From contig CAIRCP010000042.1 in assembly GCA_903877095.1 (NCBI GenBank), positions 1-42,760 on the forward strand: a stretch of 42,760 bases of DNA. The letters are read 5' to 3'. The DNA is from an uncultured Actinomycetes bacterium (GTDB taxonomy: Bacteria > Actinomycetota > Actinomycetes > Mycobacteriales > Mycobacteriaceae). Shown piece by piece: positions 26,007-34,248 of this stretch. The position numbers and the translations under genes were made by a program. The notes below the pieces were generated by a model that saw nothing but the letters and a program-made list of their open reading frames with translations, did not search any database and was not told the origin of the DNA. The stretch's first letter is position 1, and each line of letters begins with the position of its first letter.

Positions 26007-26372
26007 ATGGACGAGACACGTCGAAAGGGCCTGGACAAGATGAAGGAGGTCTACGGCTGGGACATGCCCGACCTGCCCGGCGACTACTTCGCGCTCACCG
26101 CCGACCACCTGTTCGCCGACATCTGGAGCCGGCCGGGACTGTCCATGCGCGACAAGCGGATCATGACGCTGTCGGTGGTCACCACCCTCGGGCTACCCGA
26201 TCTGGCCGAGATCCAGGTCAACGCCGCACTGGCCAACGAGGAGATGACGGTCGACGAGTTGCGCGCGATGGCGATCTTCATCACCCACTACGTCGGCTTT
26301 CCGCTCGGATCGAGGTTCAACGCCGTGGTGGAGAAGGTTGTGGCCAAGAGGCGCGCGGACAACGCCGGCTAG
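26007..26372 (+). CDS. Carboxymuconolactone-decarboxylase-like protein (Rv0771-like)
   Basis: A 121-residue protein of the CMD/AhpD-like fold. DKRIMTLSVVTTLG and the ITHYVGFPLGS helix (HxxxYxGxP) are the family core. There is no CxxC, so it belongs to the decarboxylase-like rather than the AhpD peroxidase branch. It starts 4 nt after the hydroxyacid dehydrogenase and is the last gene of the aldA operon. Its TAG overlaps the stop of the opposing small membrane protein gene (CTAG). The reaction is unassigned. Confidence 0.88.
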   Translation: MDETRRKGLDKMKEVYGWDMPDLPGDYFALTADHLFADIWSRPGLSMRDKRIMTLSVVTTLGLPDLAEIQVNAALANEEMTVDELRAMAIFITHYVGFPLGSRFNAVVEKVVAKRRADNAG

Positions 26373-26629
26373 CTGACGGCGCCGGTATAAGCCAAGGCGC
26401 CTGCGAAGAACACCCCCACACAGGCGGCAAGCGTGCCAACCGCGAACGGCCACGCCCGTTTTCGCGCCGCAAGCCGGACGATCGTGGTGACGATTCCGAC
26501 GAGGCCCACCAGGGCGGCGATCGCCACCGTCGTCATCGACGCGGAGACCGCCCCCTCCACGCTGCAGGTCTCCGGCGGGCAGTGGTCGAGGAACGCCACC
26601 GAGAACACCCTCGCCGATGCGCAGTTCAT
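26369..26629 (-). CDS. Small two-helix membrane protein
   Basis: An 86-residue frame with two hydrophobic helices, VAIAALVGLVGIVTTIV and VGTLAACVGVFFAGALA, separated by a short basic loop (RLAARKRAWPF). Before them lies DHCPPETCSVEGA, with two Cys probably outside the membrane. The start is uncertain: an in-frame stop abuts the ATG at 26629, and that start would leave just 13 nt to the divergent carboxyltransferase; an internal ATG at 26536 (55 residues) is a reasonable alternative. Not recognised further; convergent with the CMD gene by overlapping stops. Confidence 0.55.
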   Translation of the reverse strand: MNCASARVFSVAFLDHCPPETCSVEGAVSASMTTVAIAALVGLVGIVTTIVRLAARKRAWPFAVGTLAACVGVFFAGALAYTGAVS

Positions 26630-26630
26630 C

Positions 26631-26636
26631 TACCGT
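26631..26636 (+). promoter_or_regulatory. -10 box of carboxyltransferase gene
   Basis: TACCGT, 6 nt, ATG at 26643. Leaderless arrangement; no Shine-Dalgarno sequence. Confidence 0.45.
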
Positions 26637-26642
26637 CGTCGA

Positions 26643-28184
26643 ATGGCCGAAGAGGATCCTTTTCTCGCCGAACTGCGACGCCGCCGGGCGCTGACCGAGG
26701 ACGCCGCCCGCCCCGACGCGGTGGCCCGGCGCCACGCTGCGGGCGGGCGCACCGCCCGGGAGAACATCACCGACCTCGTCGATGCGGGATCGTTCGTCGA
26801 ATACGGCCGATTCACCGTCGCCGCCCAACGTCAGCGCCGCGACCTGGCGGACCTGATCGCCTGCACACCCGCCGACGGTCTGATCGCCGGTACCGCGCGC
26901 ATCGGCGGCCGGCCATGCGCGGTGTTGTCCTACGACTACACCGTCCTGGCCGGAACGCAGGGCGTGTTCGGCCACCTCAAGAAGGACCGGTTGTTCGAGA
27001 TCATCGAACGGCTGCGGCTGCCGACGGTGTTCTTCGCCGAGGGCGGCGGCGGCCGGCCCGGCGACACCGATTACCCGACCGTCTCGTCGCTGGAGGTGCG
27101 CGCCTTTGCGCTGTGGGCGTCGCTGTCCGGGGTGGTTCCGCGGATCGCCGTGGTCAAGGGCCGCTGCTTCGCCGGCAACGCGGTGATCGCCGGGTGCTCG
27201 GATCTGATCGTCGCCACCGAGGACACCTCGCTGGGGATGGGCGGCCCGGCGATGATCGCGGGCGGCGGCCTGGGCGACGTAGCCCCCGACGACGTCGGCC
27301 CGATCTCGGTGCAGGCGCCCAACGGCGTCGTCGACGTCGTCGTCCCGGACGAGTCCGCCGCCGTCGCGATGGCCCGGCGGCTGCTCGGCTACTTCGGCGG
27401 CCCGGCGGCCACCTGGGAGGCGCCCGACCAAACGGCTTTGCGCACAGTGGTTCCCGAGCGTGCCCGCCGCGCCTATCCGATCGCCCCGATCATCACGGCG
27501 CTGGCCGACGAGGGCTCGGTCACCCTGCTCCGGGACCAGTTCGCCCGTGAGATGGTGACCGCGCTGGCCCGAATCGAGGGCCGGCCGGTCGGTGTCATCG
27601 CCAACAACACCATGGTGATGGCCGGTGCCATCACCGCCGCGGCCGCCGACACGGCGGCCCGATTCCTGCAGTTGTGCGACACGTTCGGCATCCCGATCGT
27701 GTCGCTGATCGACTGCCCGGGCTTCATGGTCGGTCCGGCGGCGGAGGCGCAAGCGCTGGTCCGGCGGGCGTCGCGGATGCTGGTCGCGGGAGCGGCCCTG
27801 CGGGTCCCGTTGGTGGCTGTGGTCCTGCGCCGCGGCTACGGCCTGGGCGCGCAGGCGATGGCCGGCGGCAGTCTGCACGAACCGCTGCTGACCGTGGCCT
27901 GGCCGGGCGCGCATCTGGGTCCGATGGGACTCGAGGGTGCGGTTCGGCTGGGTCTGCGCAAGGAACTGGACGCCATCGAAGACGACGCCGAGCGCGAAGA
28001 TGTGGTAAGCCGCGCCACCGCCGCCGCCCAGGAGAACGCGCACGCGCTCAACGCCGCGATGGCCTTCGAGATCGACGACGTCATCGACCCGGCCGAAACT
28101 CGCGGGCTGATCGCGACCACCCTCGGTGCGGCAGCGGCCCGCGGCGACCTGCCGCCCGCCCGCCGGTTCGTCGACACCTGGTGA
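26643..28184 (+). CDS. Acyl-CoA carboxylase carboxyltransferase (AccD-like)
   Basis: A 513-residue crotonase-fold carboxyltransferase with both halves: N-half ARIGGRPCAVLSYDYTV, CFAGNAVIAGCSDLIVA and GMGGPAMIAGGGLG; C-half GVIANNTMVMAGAIT, DCPGFMVGP and VLRRGYGLGAQAMAGG. It transfers carboxyl from biotin to an acyl-CoA, usually with a separate biotin-carboxylase/BCCP subunit (AccA) that is not nearby. Slightly shorter than AccD5-type subunits (about 548). It has no counterpart between Rv0771 and purD in M. tuberculosis as I remember that region, so it looks like an insertion or a loss elsewhere. Substrate unknown. Confidence 0.88.
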   Translation: MAEEDPFLAELRRRRALTEDAARPDAVARRHAAGGRTARENITDLVDAGSFVEYGRFTVAAQRQRRDLADLIACTPADGLIAGTARIGGRPCAVLSYDYTVLAGTQGVFGHLKKDRLFEIIERLRLPTVFFAEGGGGRPGDTDYPTVSSLEVRAFALWASLSGVVPRIAVVKGRCFAGNAVIAGCSDLIVATEDTSLGMGGPAMIAGGGLGDVAPDDVGPISVQAPNGVVDVVVPDESAAVAMARRLLGYFGGPAATWEAPDQTALRTVVPERARRAYPIAPIITALADEGSVTLLRDQFAREMVTALARIEGRPVGVIANNTMVMAGAITAAAADTAARFLQLCDTFGIPIVSLIDCPGFMVGPAAEAQALVRRASRMLVAGAALRVPLVAVVLRRGYGLGAQAMAGGSLHEPLLTVAWPGAHLGPMGLEGAVRLGLRKELDAIEDDAEREDVVSRATAAAQENAHALNAAMAFEIDDVIDPAETRGLIATTLGAAAARGDLPPARRFVDTW

Positions 28185-28191
28185 ACACCTT

Positions 28192-28197
28192 TAGGGT
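28192..28197 (+). promoter_or_regulatory. -10 box of purD
   Basis: TAGGGT, 8 nt before the purD GTG at 28206; leaderless arrangement. Confidence 0.45.
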
Positions 28198-28205
28198 GTG
28201 ACATC

Positions 28206-29477
28206 GTGCGCGTCCTCGTGATCGGCTCCGGTGCCCGCGAACACGCCCTGCTGCTGGGCCTGCGGAAGGACCCGGCGGTCGACTTCCTGGCCGTCGCGCC
28301 CGGCAACGCCGGGACCGCCGCGGTCGCCACCCAGTACGACGTCGACGTCACCTCGCCGGACGACGTCACCGCGCTGGCCAGCCGGATCGAGGCCGATCTT
28401 GTGGTGATCGGGCCGGAGGTGCCCCTGGTCCGCGGCGTCGCCGACGCGCTCCGGGCCGCCGGGATCGCCTGCTTCGGACCGTCGGCCGACGCCGCCCGGA
28501 TCGAGGGGTCCAAGGCCTTCGCCAAGGACGTGATGACCGCCGTCGGGGTGCGCACCGCCGTCAGCGCGACCGTCGACAACCCAGCCGAACTCGACGCCGC
28601 ACTGAACCGGTTCGGACCCGCCGCCGGCCAGCCCGCCTGGGTGGTCAAGGACGACGGGTTGGCCGCCGGCAAGGGTGTAGTCGTGACCGCCGACCGCGCC
28701 GCGGCCCGGGAGCACGCCGCCGAACTGCTGGAGTCCGGCCACCCGGTGCTGCTGGAGTCGTTCCTCGACGGCCCGGAGGTATCGCTGTTCTGCCTGGTCG
28801 ACGGTGCGACCGTGGTGCCCTTGCTGCCCGCCCAGGACTTCAAGCGGGTCGGCGACGGCGACACCGGCCCGAACACCGGCGGGATGGGTGCGTATGCGCC
28901 GCTGCCGTGGCTGCCCGACGGCGTCGTCGCGGCCATCGTCGGTGAGATCGTCGAACCCGTTGCCGCCGAACTGGTCCGTCGGGGTTGCCCGTTCTCCGGC
29001 CTGCTCTACGCCGGGCTGGCCATGACGTCGCAGGGCCCGGCGGTGGTGGAGTTCAACTGCCGCTTCGGTGATCCGGAAACCCAGGCGGTGCTCGCGCTGC
29101 TGGAATCGCCTCTGGCGCAACTGCTTCACTCCACCGCGACCGGAAGGCTGGCCGAATTCCCGGCGCTGCGGTGGCACGACGGCTACGCCGTCACTGTCGT
29201 GGTAGCCGCCGAGAACTATCCGGGCCGTCCGCGCGTCGGTGACGTCATCGGCGGCGCCGGAGGAGCCGGCGTCCTGCATGCCGGCACCGCACGGCGCGAG
29301 GACGGCGCCGTGGTCTCCTCCGGTGGCCGGGTGCTGTCGGTGGTGGGTACCGGGGCTGATCTGAACGCGGCCCGCGAGGCGGCGTACCACACCCTGTCCT
29401 CAATCCGGCTGCCCGGCAGTCATTTTCGCAGCGATATCGCGCTGGCTGCCGCACAGGGCCGGGTGGCGAACGGCTGA
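28206..29477 (+). CDS. purD: Phosphoribosylamine-glycine ligase PurD (GAR synthetase)
   Basis: ATP-grasp enzyme of 423 residues catalysing phosphoribosylamine + glycine + ATP to GAR, step 2 of de novo purine synthesis. Motifs: [15 protein letters not shown] at the N-terminus, APGNAGTA, the ATP-grasp glycine loop [24 protein letters not shown] and [12 protein letters not shown] with metal ligands. Length and sequence are those of mycobacterial PurD. It starts at a GTG without a ribosome-binding site, with TAGGGT close upstream. purB and purC lie further along with the same type of start. Confidence 0.97.
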   Translation: MRVLVIGSGAREHALLLGLRKDPAVDFLAVAPGNAGTAAVATQYDVDVTSPDDVTALASRIEADLVVIGPEVPLVRGVADALRAAGIACFGPSADAARIEGSKAFAKDVMTAVGVRTAVSATVDNPAELDAALNRFGPAAGQPAWVVKDDGLAAGKGVVVTADRAAAREHAAELLESGHPVLLESFLDGPEVSLFCLVDGATVVPLLPAQDFKRVGDGDTGPNTGGMGAYAPLPWLPDGVVAAIVGEIVEPVAAELVRRGCPFSGLLYAGLAMTSQGPAVVEFNCRFGDPETQAVLALLESPLAQLLHSTATGRLAEFPALRWHDGYAVTVVVAAENYPGRPRVGDVIGGAGGAGVLHAGTARREDGAVVSSGGRVLSVVGTGADLNAAREAAYHTLSSIRLPGSHFRSDIALAAAQGRVANG

Positions 29478-29487
29478 GTCCGGCCGA

Positions 29488-29525
29488 CCGCTCAGGCCGT
29501 CAACAACCGCTCAGGCCGTCAACAA
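29488..29525. repeat. 19-bp tandem duplication at the end of the esterase gene
   Basis: CCGCTCAGGCCGTCAACAA occurs at 29488-29506 and again at 29507-29525. The second copy contains the stop and last codons of the minus-strand esterase; the first lies in the 33-nt gap after purD. It looks like a recent slippage duplication that preserves the esterase end. Confidence 0.85.
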
Positions 29526-30329
29526 CGGCGCCAGCCACGAGATCTCGCCGGGCAGTTGCGAACTCCAGTAGGCCGGGTCATGCCCGCCGGGGGAGAAGCC
29601 GCCGGCCGGCGGGGTGGGCAACTGGGCGATGAAGGCCTTCGTCGCCTCGTAGAACGGATCGCTGTAGCCGCAGTCGATCCGGATCGGAATCGATGCCAGC
29701 GCCGGCAGTCCCACGACGCTGTTGGCGGCGAAATCCTCGGGCCCGTCGAAGGCGCCCGGCGCGGCACCGCCCGATGACGACCACAACGCCGGGCTCACTG
29801 CGCAGATGGCCGCGGTCCGGGCCGGACCCAGCCGGGCGCCGAGCAGCAGTGCGCCGTAGCCGCCCATCGACCAGCCCAGGAATCCCACCCGCGAGGTGTC
29901 CAGGCCCTGCTGGCCCAACATGGGAATCAGTTCATCGAGCACCATGGCGCCGGCGTCCTCACCGGAGGCCCGGCGGTGCCAGTAGCCGCCCCCGCCGTCG
30001 ACGGCCACCACCGCGAACGGCGGCAGCCCGGCCGCAACAGCTTGCGCCAGGCCGCCTTCCACACCGCCGGCCATCACAGCGGCCGCGCTGCTGCCCTTGC
30101 CGTGCAGGGCTATCACCGGGCGCAGCGGCCGGGTCTGACCCGGCGGACGGGCGATGGCCCAATTGGTCGGGACACCACCACGGGCAGCGGAGACGAAGGT
30201 TCCGGTCACCATGGTGGGTGCGGCCGGGTCCGCGCTTGCGGGCACCGGACGGGACAACCGGCCCAGCGCTGCCGCGCCCGCCGCGCCGGCGCCCCAACGC
30301 AGCGCGTTCCGTCGGGTGAACTCAGGCAT
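29511..30329 (-). CDS. Tat-exported esterase (Rv0774c-like)
   Basis: A 272-residue secreted alpha/beta hydrolase of the esterase-D/mycolyltransferase-like group. The N-terminus has a twin-arginine signal (TRRNALRWGAGAAG then a hydrophobic stretch and PASADP). The nucleophile elbow is GWSMGG, the acid is in DCGYSDPF, and the His in GGHDPAYW, so the triad is complete. The neighbouring M. tuberculosis gene Rv0774c encodes an extracellular esterase. I use the ATG at 30329, directly before the Tat motif; upstream starts would add an Arg-rich leader. The stop lies in a duplicated 19-bp segment. ggtA (Rv0773c), next door in M. tuberculosis, is absent here. Confidence 0.9.
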   Translation of the reverse strand: MPEFTRRNALRWGAGAAGAAALGRLSRPVPASADPAAPTMVTGTFVSAARGGVPTNWAIARPPGQTRPLRPVIALHGKGSSAAAVMAGGVEGGLAQAVAAGLPPFAVVAVDGGGGYWHRRASGEDAGAMVLDELIPMLGQQGLDTSRVGFLGWSMGGYGALLLGARLGPARTAAICAVSPALWSSSGGAAPGAFDGPEDFAANSVVGLPALASIPIRIDCGYSDPFYEATKAFIAQLPTPPAGGFSPGGHDPAYWSSQLPGEISWLAPLLTA

Positions 30330-30487
30330 CCCGTCATCCTGCCAGTGCCGATTCCCCGCGTTCCCGCTGGAGTGACGTGTGGCATCCCCATCGCGGCTCC
30401 TTCGTCGCCGCTTGATCGTCATGCCACGGGTCACCACTTGCGGCAATCCACACTGCTGGGCGCGTTGCTGCTGGCAGCATGGCGTAA

Positions 30488-31087
30488 GTGACAGCAGCGG
30501 CGACGCCGAAAGGGGAGCGGCGACGGTACGCTCTCGTGTGCGCCGCCGCTGATTTGTTGTGCGAGGGCGGATTCCAGGCGGTCAGCCATCGTTCGGTCGC
30601 CGATCGGGCGGGCCTTCCGCTGGCGTCGACCACCTACTACTTCTCGTCGTTGGAGGAGTTGATCGAGACCGCGGTCGAATACCTGGGGATGGGGGAAGTC
30701 GCCGAGTTGCGCGCCCGCCTCCAAGAGTTGCCGCGCCGCCGCCGCGGCGCCGAGGCCGCCGCCGACCTTCTGGTCGACCTGCTTGCCGGCGAGCGGGATC
30801 GGGATCGGTTGATCTCCCGCTACGAGCGGTACATCGCCTGCGCCCGCCACCCGCAATTGCGCGGCGTCGAGCGGCGGTTGTTGCAGCAGCGCATCGAGGC
30901 CGTCGGCGAAGCCATGGCCCGATCCGGTCGGCGCGCACGCACCGACATGATGACGGCGCTGCTGTACGCCGTGGACGGGGCGGTGGTTTCGGCTCTGGTG
31001 GACGATGCGGATGGCCCCCGCGAGAGCGTCCATGCCACCCTGGTTGACGTGATTGACGTATTGGCACCTATCGACGACCGGTTGTGA
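30488..31087 (+). CDS. TetR-family regulator (Rv0775-like)
   Basis: A 199-residue TetR regulator beginning at GTG 30488. HTH: SVADRAGLPLASTTYYFSSL preceded by CAAADLLCEGGFQAVSHR. The C-terminal domain is Arg/Leu-rich. It is divergent from the Tat esterase with a 158-nt gap (30330-30487) in which I see no clear palindrome, and is separated by 1 nt from the following SDR, so it probably controls and is co-transcribed with that SDR. Confidence 0.88.
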   Translation: MTAAATPKGERRRYALVCAAADLLCEGGFQAVSHRSVADRAGLPLASTTYYFSSLEELIETAVEYLGMGEVAELRARLQELPRRRRGAEAAADLLVDLLAGERDRDRLISRYERYIACARHPQLRGVERRLLQQRIEAVGEAMARSGRRARTDMMTALLYAVDGAVVSALVDDADGPRESVHATLVDVIDVLAPIDDRL

Positions 31088-31088
31088 G

Positions 31089-32075
31089 ATGGGGTTCTTG
31101 GACGTCACCCGTCCGGTGACAGGCCTTCTCGACGGCGCCATGGACCGGTCCCTGGTCCTTGGCTACACCCGAATCGGATCCGGGCTGCGGCGGCGCTGGT
31201 GGCCCGCCGACCCCGCGGCGGATTCGATGGTCGGCAAGCGGGTGGTGGTCAGCGGCGCCACCGCCGGGATCGGCCTGGAGATGGCGCGGGCGTTCGCCGG
31301 GCTCGGCGCCACCGTGCACCTGCTCGGCCGGAACCCCGACAAGGTGCGCGAGTGCGTCGCCGACATCAGCGCGCAGTTCCCCCAGGCCGCCGTGATCGGC
31401 GAGGTCTGCGATGTTTCCGACCTCGATGCGGTGACGGCCTGGACCGCCGACTTCTCCGGCCGGGTTCCGGCCCTGGACGGGCTGGTGCACAACGCCGGCC
31501 TGATGCCCAAGGAGCGCTACGTCACGCCGCAGGGCCACGAGGTCCAGCTCGCGACGCACATTCTGGGCCCGCACCTGATGACCGAGCAGCTGCTGCCGTT
31601 GCTGCGCGCAGCGCGCGGATCGTCGGTGGTGTTCGTGTCCTCGGGTGGCATGTACAGCAGCCCACTCGTCGTCGAGGATCTCGAATCCGAGCACGCCTAC
31701 AACGGTGTCCGGACCTACGCCAAAACCAAGCGCATGCAGGTGGTGCTGGCCGACGCATGGGCCCACCGGCTGGCCGGCACCGGCGTCAAAGTCGAGAGCA
31801 TGCACCCCGGCTGGGTGGACACCCCGGGCGTGGCCGAATACCTGCCGCGGTTCCGGGTGATCACCAGGCCGCTGCTGCGGGAGGTCGCCGACGGCGCCGA
31901 CACGGTCGTGTGGCTGGTCGCCACCCGGCCCGACTCCAAGCCGGGGCATTTCTGGCACGACCGTGCCCAACGGCCGACCACCTTCGGCTGGCAGCGTCCG
32001 GAGAACCCGGCCACGGTTCGCCGTTTCCTGCATCAGGTCAGTGAACTCACCGGGACGTCAAGAGCCTGGACCTGA
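31089..32075 (+). CDS. SDR oxidoreductase (DHRS12-like)
   Basis: A 328-residue SDR with a 45-residue N-terminal extension before the Rossmann motif SGATAGIGLEMA. Other motifs: HNAGLMP, SSGGMYSS and YAKTK (Tyr-x3-Lys), then MHPGWVDTPG. The extension (GAMDRSLVLGYTRIGSG) resembles the start of human DHRS12-type proteins. It starts 1 nt after the TetR stop (TGAGATG). Its end overlaps the convergent DUF429 gene by 18 nt. Not in the M. tuberculosis version of this locus as I recall it. Confidence 0.86.
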   Translation: MGFLDVTRPVTGLLDGAMDRSLVLGYTRIGSGLRRRWWPADPAADSMVGKRVVVSGATAGIGLEMARAFAGLGATVHLLGRNPDKVRECVADISAQFPQAAVIGEVCDVSDLDAVTAWTADFSGRVPALDGLVHNAGLMPKERYVTPQGHEVQLATHILGPHLMTEQLLPLLRAARGSSVVFVSSGGMYSSPLVVEDLESEHAYNGVRTYAKTKRMQVVLADAWAHRLAGTGVKVESMHPGWVDTPGVAEYLPRFRVITRPLLREVADGADTVVWLVATRPDSKPGHFWHDRAQRPTTFGWQRPENPATVRRFLHQVSELTGTSRAWT

Positions 32076-32804
32076 CCCTGACAGGGTAGGGGTGACGATG
32101 CACCCGCTGACGGCGTCGCCGTACACCGTCACATCCCGCGGACGCTCATGGGCGTAGCGGGCGATGTAGGCGCACAGCACCGCGTCCACCGGATCCTCGG
32201 CGCGGCGTAACTCCGACTTGCGCGTCGCCCGGGCGACGGCGTCCTTCATGTCACCCCACCGCGGGCACGACGCGACGTCCAGCGCGGGGGTGGCGGTCCG
32301 CAGATCCTCCAGAAAACCCATGAGCCGCAACAACTCCGACTGCAGGCCGGTAACGTCGCGGCCGGGCTTCTGCTTGTATTTCAGCGTCTTGGGCAGACCG
32401 AACAGCGCCACGCTGGCGGCGTGCGGATACACCTCGAATGCGCGCCGCCGTGCCGGCGCGTCCGGGTCGAGTTCGAGTCCCAGCGCGCGGCACAGCCGGG
32501 CCCCGCGGCCGCCGTCGGCGAACCAGGCCAGGCCGGTGTTGGACGGGTGCGCTCCGGCGTCGAAGCGGCGGAAGTCCCGGTTGAGCGCCGCCTCGCAGGG
32601 CCGGTTCCCGCTGGCGTTCACCACCACCAGCGGCGCGTCGAGGGCGACCACGCACGAACCGCCCAGGTAGGGCTGCAGCTGGCTCAAGATGTCGTCGTCG
32701 GCCCCGGCCACGCCGACGTGCCGCAGCACCCCGGAGTCGTCGACCGCCGCCACTCCGGTCGGGCTGCGGTCTCCCCAGGCCAGATCGACGCCGACAAAGT
32801 ACAC
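32058..32804 (-). CDS. DUF429 protein (Rv0776c-like)
   Basis: A 248-residue protein of the DUF429 family. The N-terminal VGVDLAWG and the VVALDAPLVV segment with acidic residues suggest an RNase-H-like fold; other conserved blocks are RPCEAALNRDF, FEVYPHAA and DPVDAVLCAYIA. The reaction is not known. The GTG at 32804 is 25 nt from the divergent purB GTG; TACGGT lies 7 nt upstream of it on the minus strand, so a leaderless start is likely. Placement beside purB is shared with M. tuberculosis. Confidence 0.85.
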   Translation of the reverse strand: MYFVGVDLAWGDRSPTGVAAVDDSGVLRHVGVAGADDDILSQLQPYLGGSCVVALDAPLVVVNASGNRPCEAALNRDFRRFDAGAHPSNTGLAWFADGGRGARLCRALGLELDPDAPARRRAFEVYPHAASVALFGLPKTLKYKQKPGRDVTGLQSELLRLMGFLEDLRTATPALDVASCPRWGDMKDAVARATRKSELRRAEDPVDAVLCAYIARYAHERPRDVTVYGDAVSGCIVTPTLSGSGPGS

Positions 32805-32811
32805 ATACAGA

Positions 32812-32821
32812 ACCGTAAGCT
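32812..32821. promoter_or_regulatory. Overlapping divergent -10 boxes of purB and the DUF429 gene
   Basis: Plus strand TAAGCT (32816-32821) is 8 nt before the purB GTG. Minus strand TACGGT (32812-32817) is 7 nt before the DUF429 GTG. The two hexamers share two bases, so only one polymerase can open this site at a time. Confidence 0.55.
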
Positions 32822-32829
32822 GTCGGTCC

Positions 32830-34248
32830 GTGAGCATTCCCGACGTTCTGGCCAACAGGTACGCCAGTGCCGATATGGTGGCGATCTGGTCGCCGCAGGC
32901 GAAGATCACCGCGGAGCGACGGCTGTGGCTGGCGGTGCTGCGGGCGCAGCGCGAGTTGGGCGTGGACGTGCCCGAAGCGGCCATCGCCGACTACGAGCGG
33001 GTGCTGGAGCAGGTGGACCTGGATTCGATCGCCGCGCGCGAGCGGGTGACGCGCCACGACGTCAAGGCCCGCATCGAGGAGTTCAACGCGCTGGCCGGCC
33101 ACGAGCATGTGCACAAGGGCATGACAAGCCGCGATCTCACCGAGAACGTCGAGCAGTTGCAGATCCGCCGGTCGCTGGAACTCGTCCACGCGCACGGGGT
33201 GGCCGTCGCCGCGCGGCTGGCCGAGCGGGCGGTCGGCTACCGCGACGTGGTGATGGCCGGCCGCAGCCACAACGTCGCCGCCCAGGCCACCACGCTGGGC
33301 AAACGGTTCGCCTCCGCGGCGCAGGAGACGCTTATCGCGCTGACCCGCATTCGCGAACTGCTAGACCGCTACCCGCTGCGCGGCATCAAAGGCCCGATGG
33401 GCACTGCGCAGGACATGCTCGACCTCTTCGACGGCGACGCCGCCCGGCTGGCGGAACTGGAACGCCGGGTGGCCGGGCACCTCGGTTTCGCCGCGGTGCT
33501 CGACAGTGTCGGGCAGGTGTACCCGCGCTCGCTGGACCACGACGTGGTCTCCGCGCTGGTGCAGTTGGGTGCGGGACCGTCGTCGCTGGCTCACACCATC
33601 CGGTTGATGGCCGGCCACGAACTGGTCACCGAGGGCTTCGCCGAAGGCCAGGTCGGTTCCTCGGCGATGCCGCACAAGATGAACACCCGCAGTTGCGAAC
33701 GGGTCAACGGCCTGCAGGTGGTGCTGCGCGGCTTCGCCTCCATGACTGCGGAACTGGCTGGCGCGCAATGGAATGAGGGCGATGTCTTCTGCTCGGTGGT
33801 GCGCCGCGTGGCGCTGCCGGATGCGTTCTTCGCCGTCGACGGGATGATCGAGACGTTCCTGACGGTGCTCGACGAGTTCGGCGCCTATCCCGCGGTGATC
33901 CAGCGTGAACTCGACCGGTATCTGCCCTTCCTGGCGACGACGAAGGTGCTCATCGCCGCCGTGCGGGCCGGGATGGGGCGCGAAGCGGCTCACGAGGTCA
34001 TCAAGGAGCACGCCGTGGCGGTGGCGCTGGCCATGCGGGAACGCGGCGCCGAGCCGGACCTGCTCGACCGGCTCGCCGCCGATGATCGGCTGCCGCTGGA
34101 TCGCGCGGCGCTGGAGGCGGCGCTGGCCGACAAGTCGTCCTTCACCGGGGCGGCCGGCGCGCAGGTCGACGCGGTGGTGGCCGTGGTCGACGATCTGGTG
34201 CGGGGTTACCCCGAGGCGGCGAGGTACGCGCCGGGGGCGATTCTCTAG
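32830..34248 (+). CDS. purB: Adenylosuccinate lyase PurB
   Basis: A 472-residue fumarase/aspartase-superfamily lyase acting twice in purine synthesis: SAICAR to AICAR and adenylosuccinate to AMP. Motifs: N-terminal ANRYAS, TSRDLTENVEQ with the substrate-binding Thr-Ser region, GRSHNVAAQATTLGKRFA with the catalytic His, and the flexible signature loop GSSAMPHKMNTRSCERV with the catalytic Ser. Same length as M. tuberculosis PurB as I recall. GTG start with TAAGCT close upstream and no Shine-Dalgarno sequence. Its TAG overlaps the stop of the convergent methyltransferase. Confidence 0.97.
   Translation: MSIPDVLANRYASADMVAIWSPQAKITAERRLWLAVLRAQRELGVDVPEAAIADYERVLEQVDLDSIAARERVTRHDVKARIEEFNALAGHEHVHKGMTSRDLTENVEQLQIRRSLELVHAHGVAVAARLAERAVGYRDVVMAGRSHNVAAQATTLGKRFASAAQETLIALTRIRELLDRYPLRGIKGPMGTAQDMLDLFDGDAARLAELERRVAGHLGFAAVLDSVGQVYPRSLDHDVVSALVQLGAGPSSLAHTIRLMAGHELVTEGFAEGQVGSSAMPHKMNTRSCERVNGLQVVLRGFASMTAELAGAQWNEGDVFCSVVRRVALPDAFFAVDGMIETFLTVLDEFGAYPAVIQRELDRYLPFLATTKVLIAAVRAGMGREAAHEVIKEHAVAVALAMRERGAEPDLLDRLAADDRLPLDRAALEAALADKSSFTGAAGAQVDAVVAVVDDLVRGYPEAARYAPGAIL

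Noticed and set aside
26193..28043. A 616-codon minus-strand open frame opposite the carboxyltransferase
   Set aside because: Its His/Arg/Gly-rich translation has no domain and mirrors the GC-rich third-position bias of the real plus-strand gene.
30330..30487. Operator for the Rv0775-like TetR
   Set aside because: I looked for an inverted repeat in this divergent gap and found none convincing.
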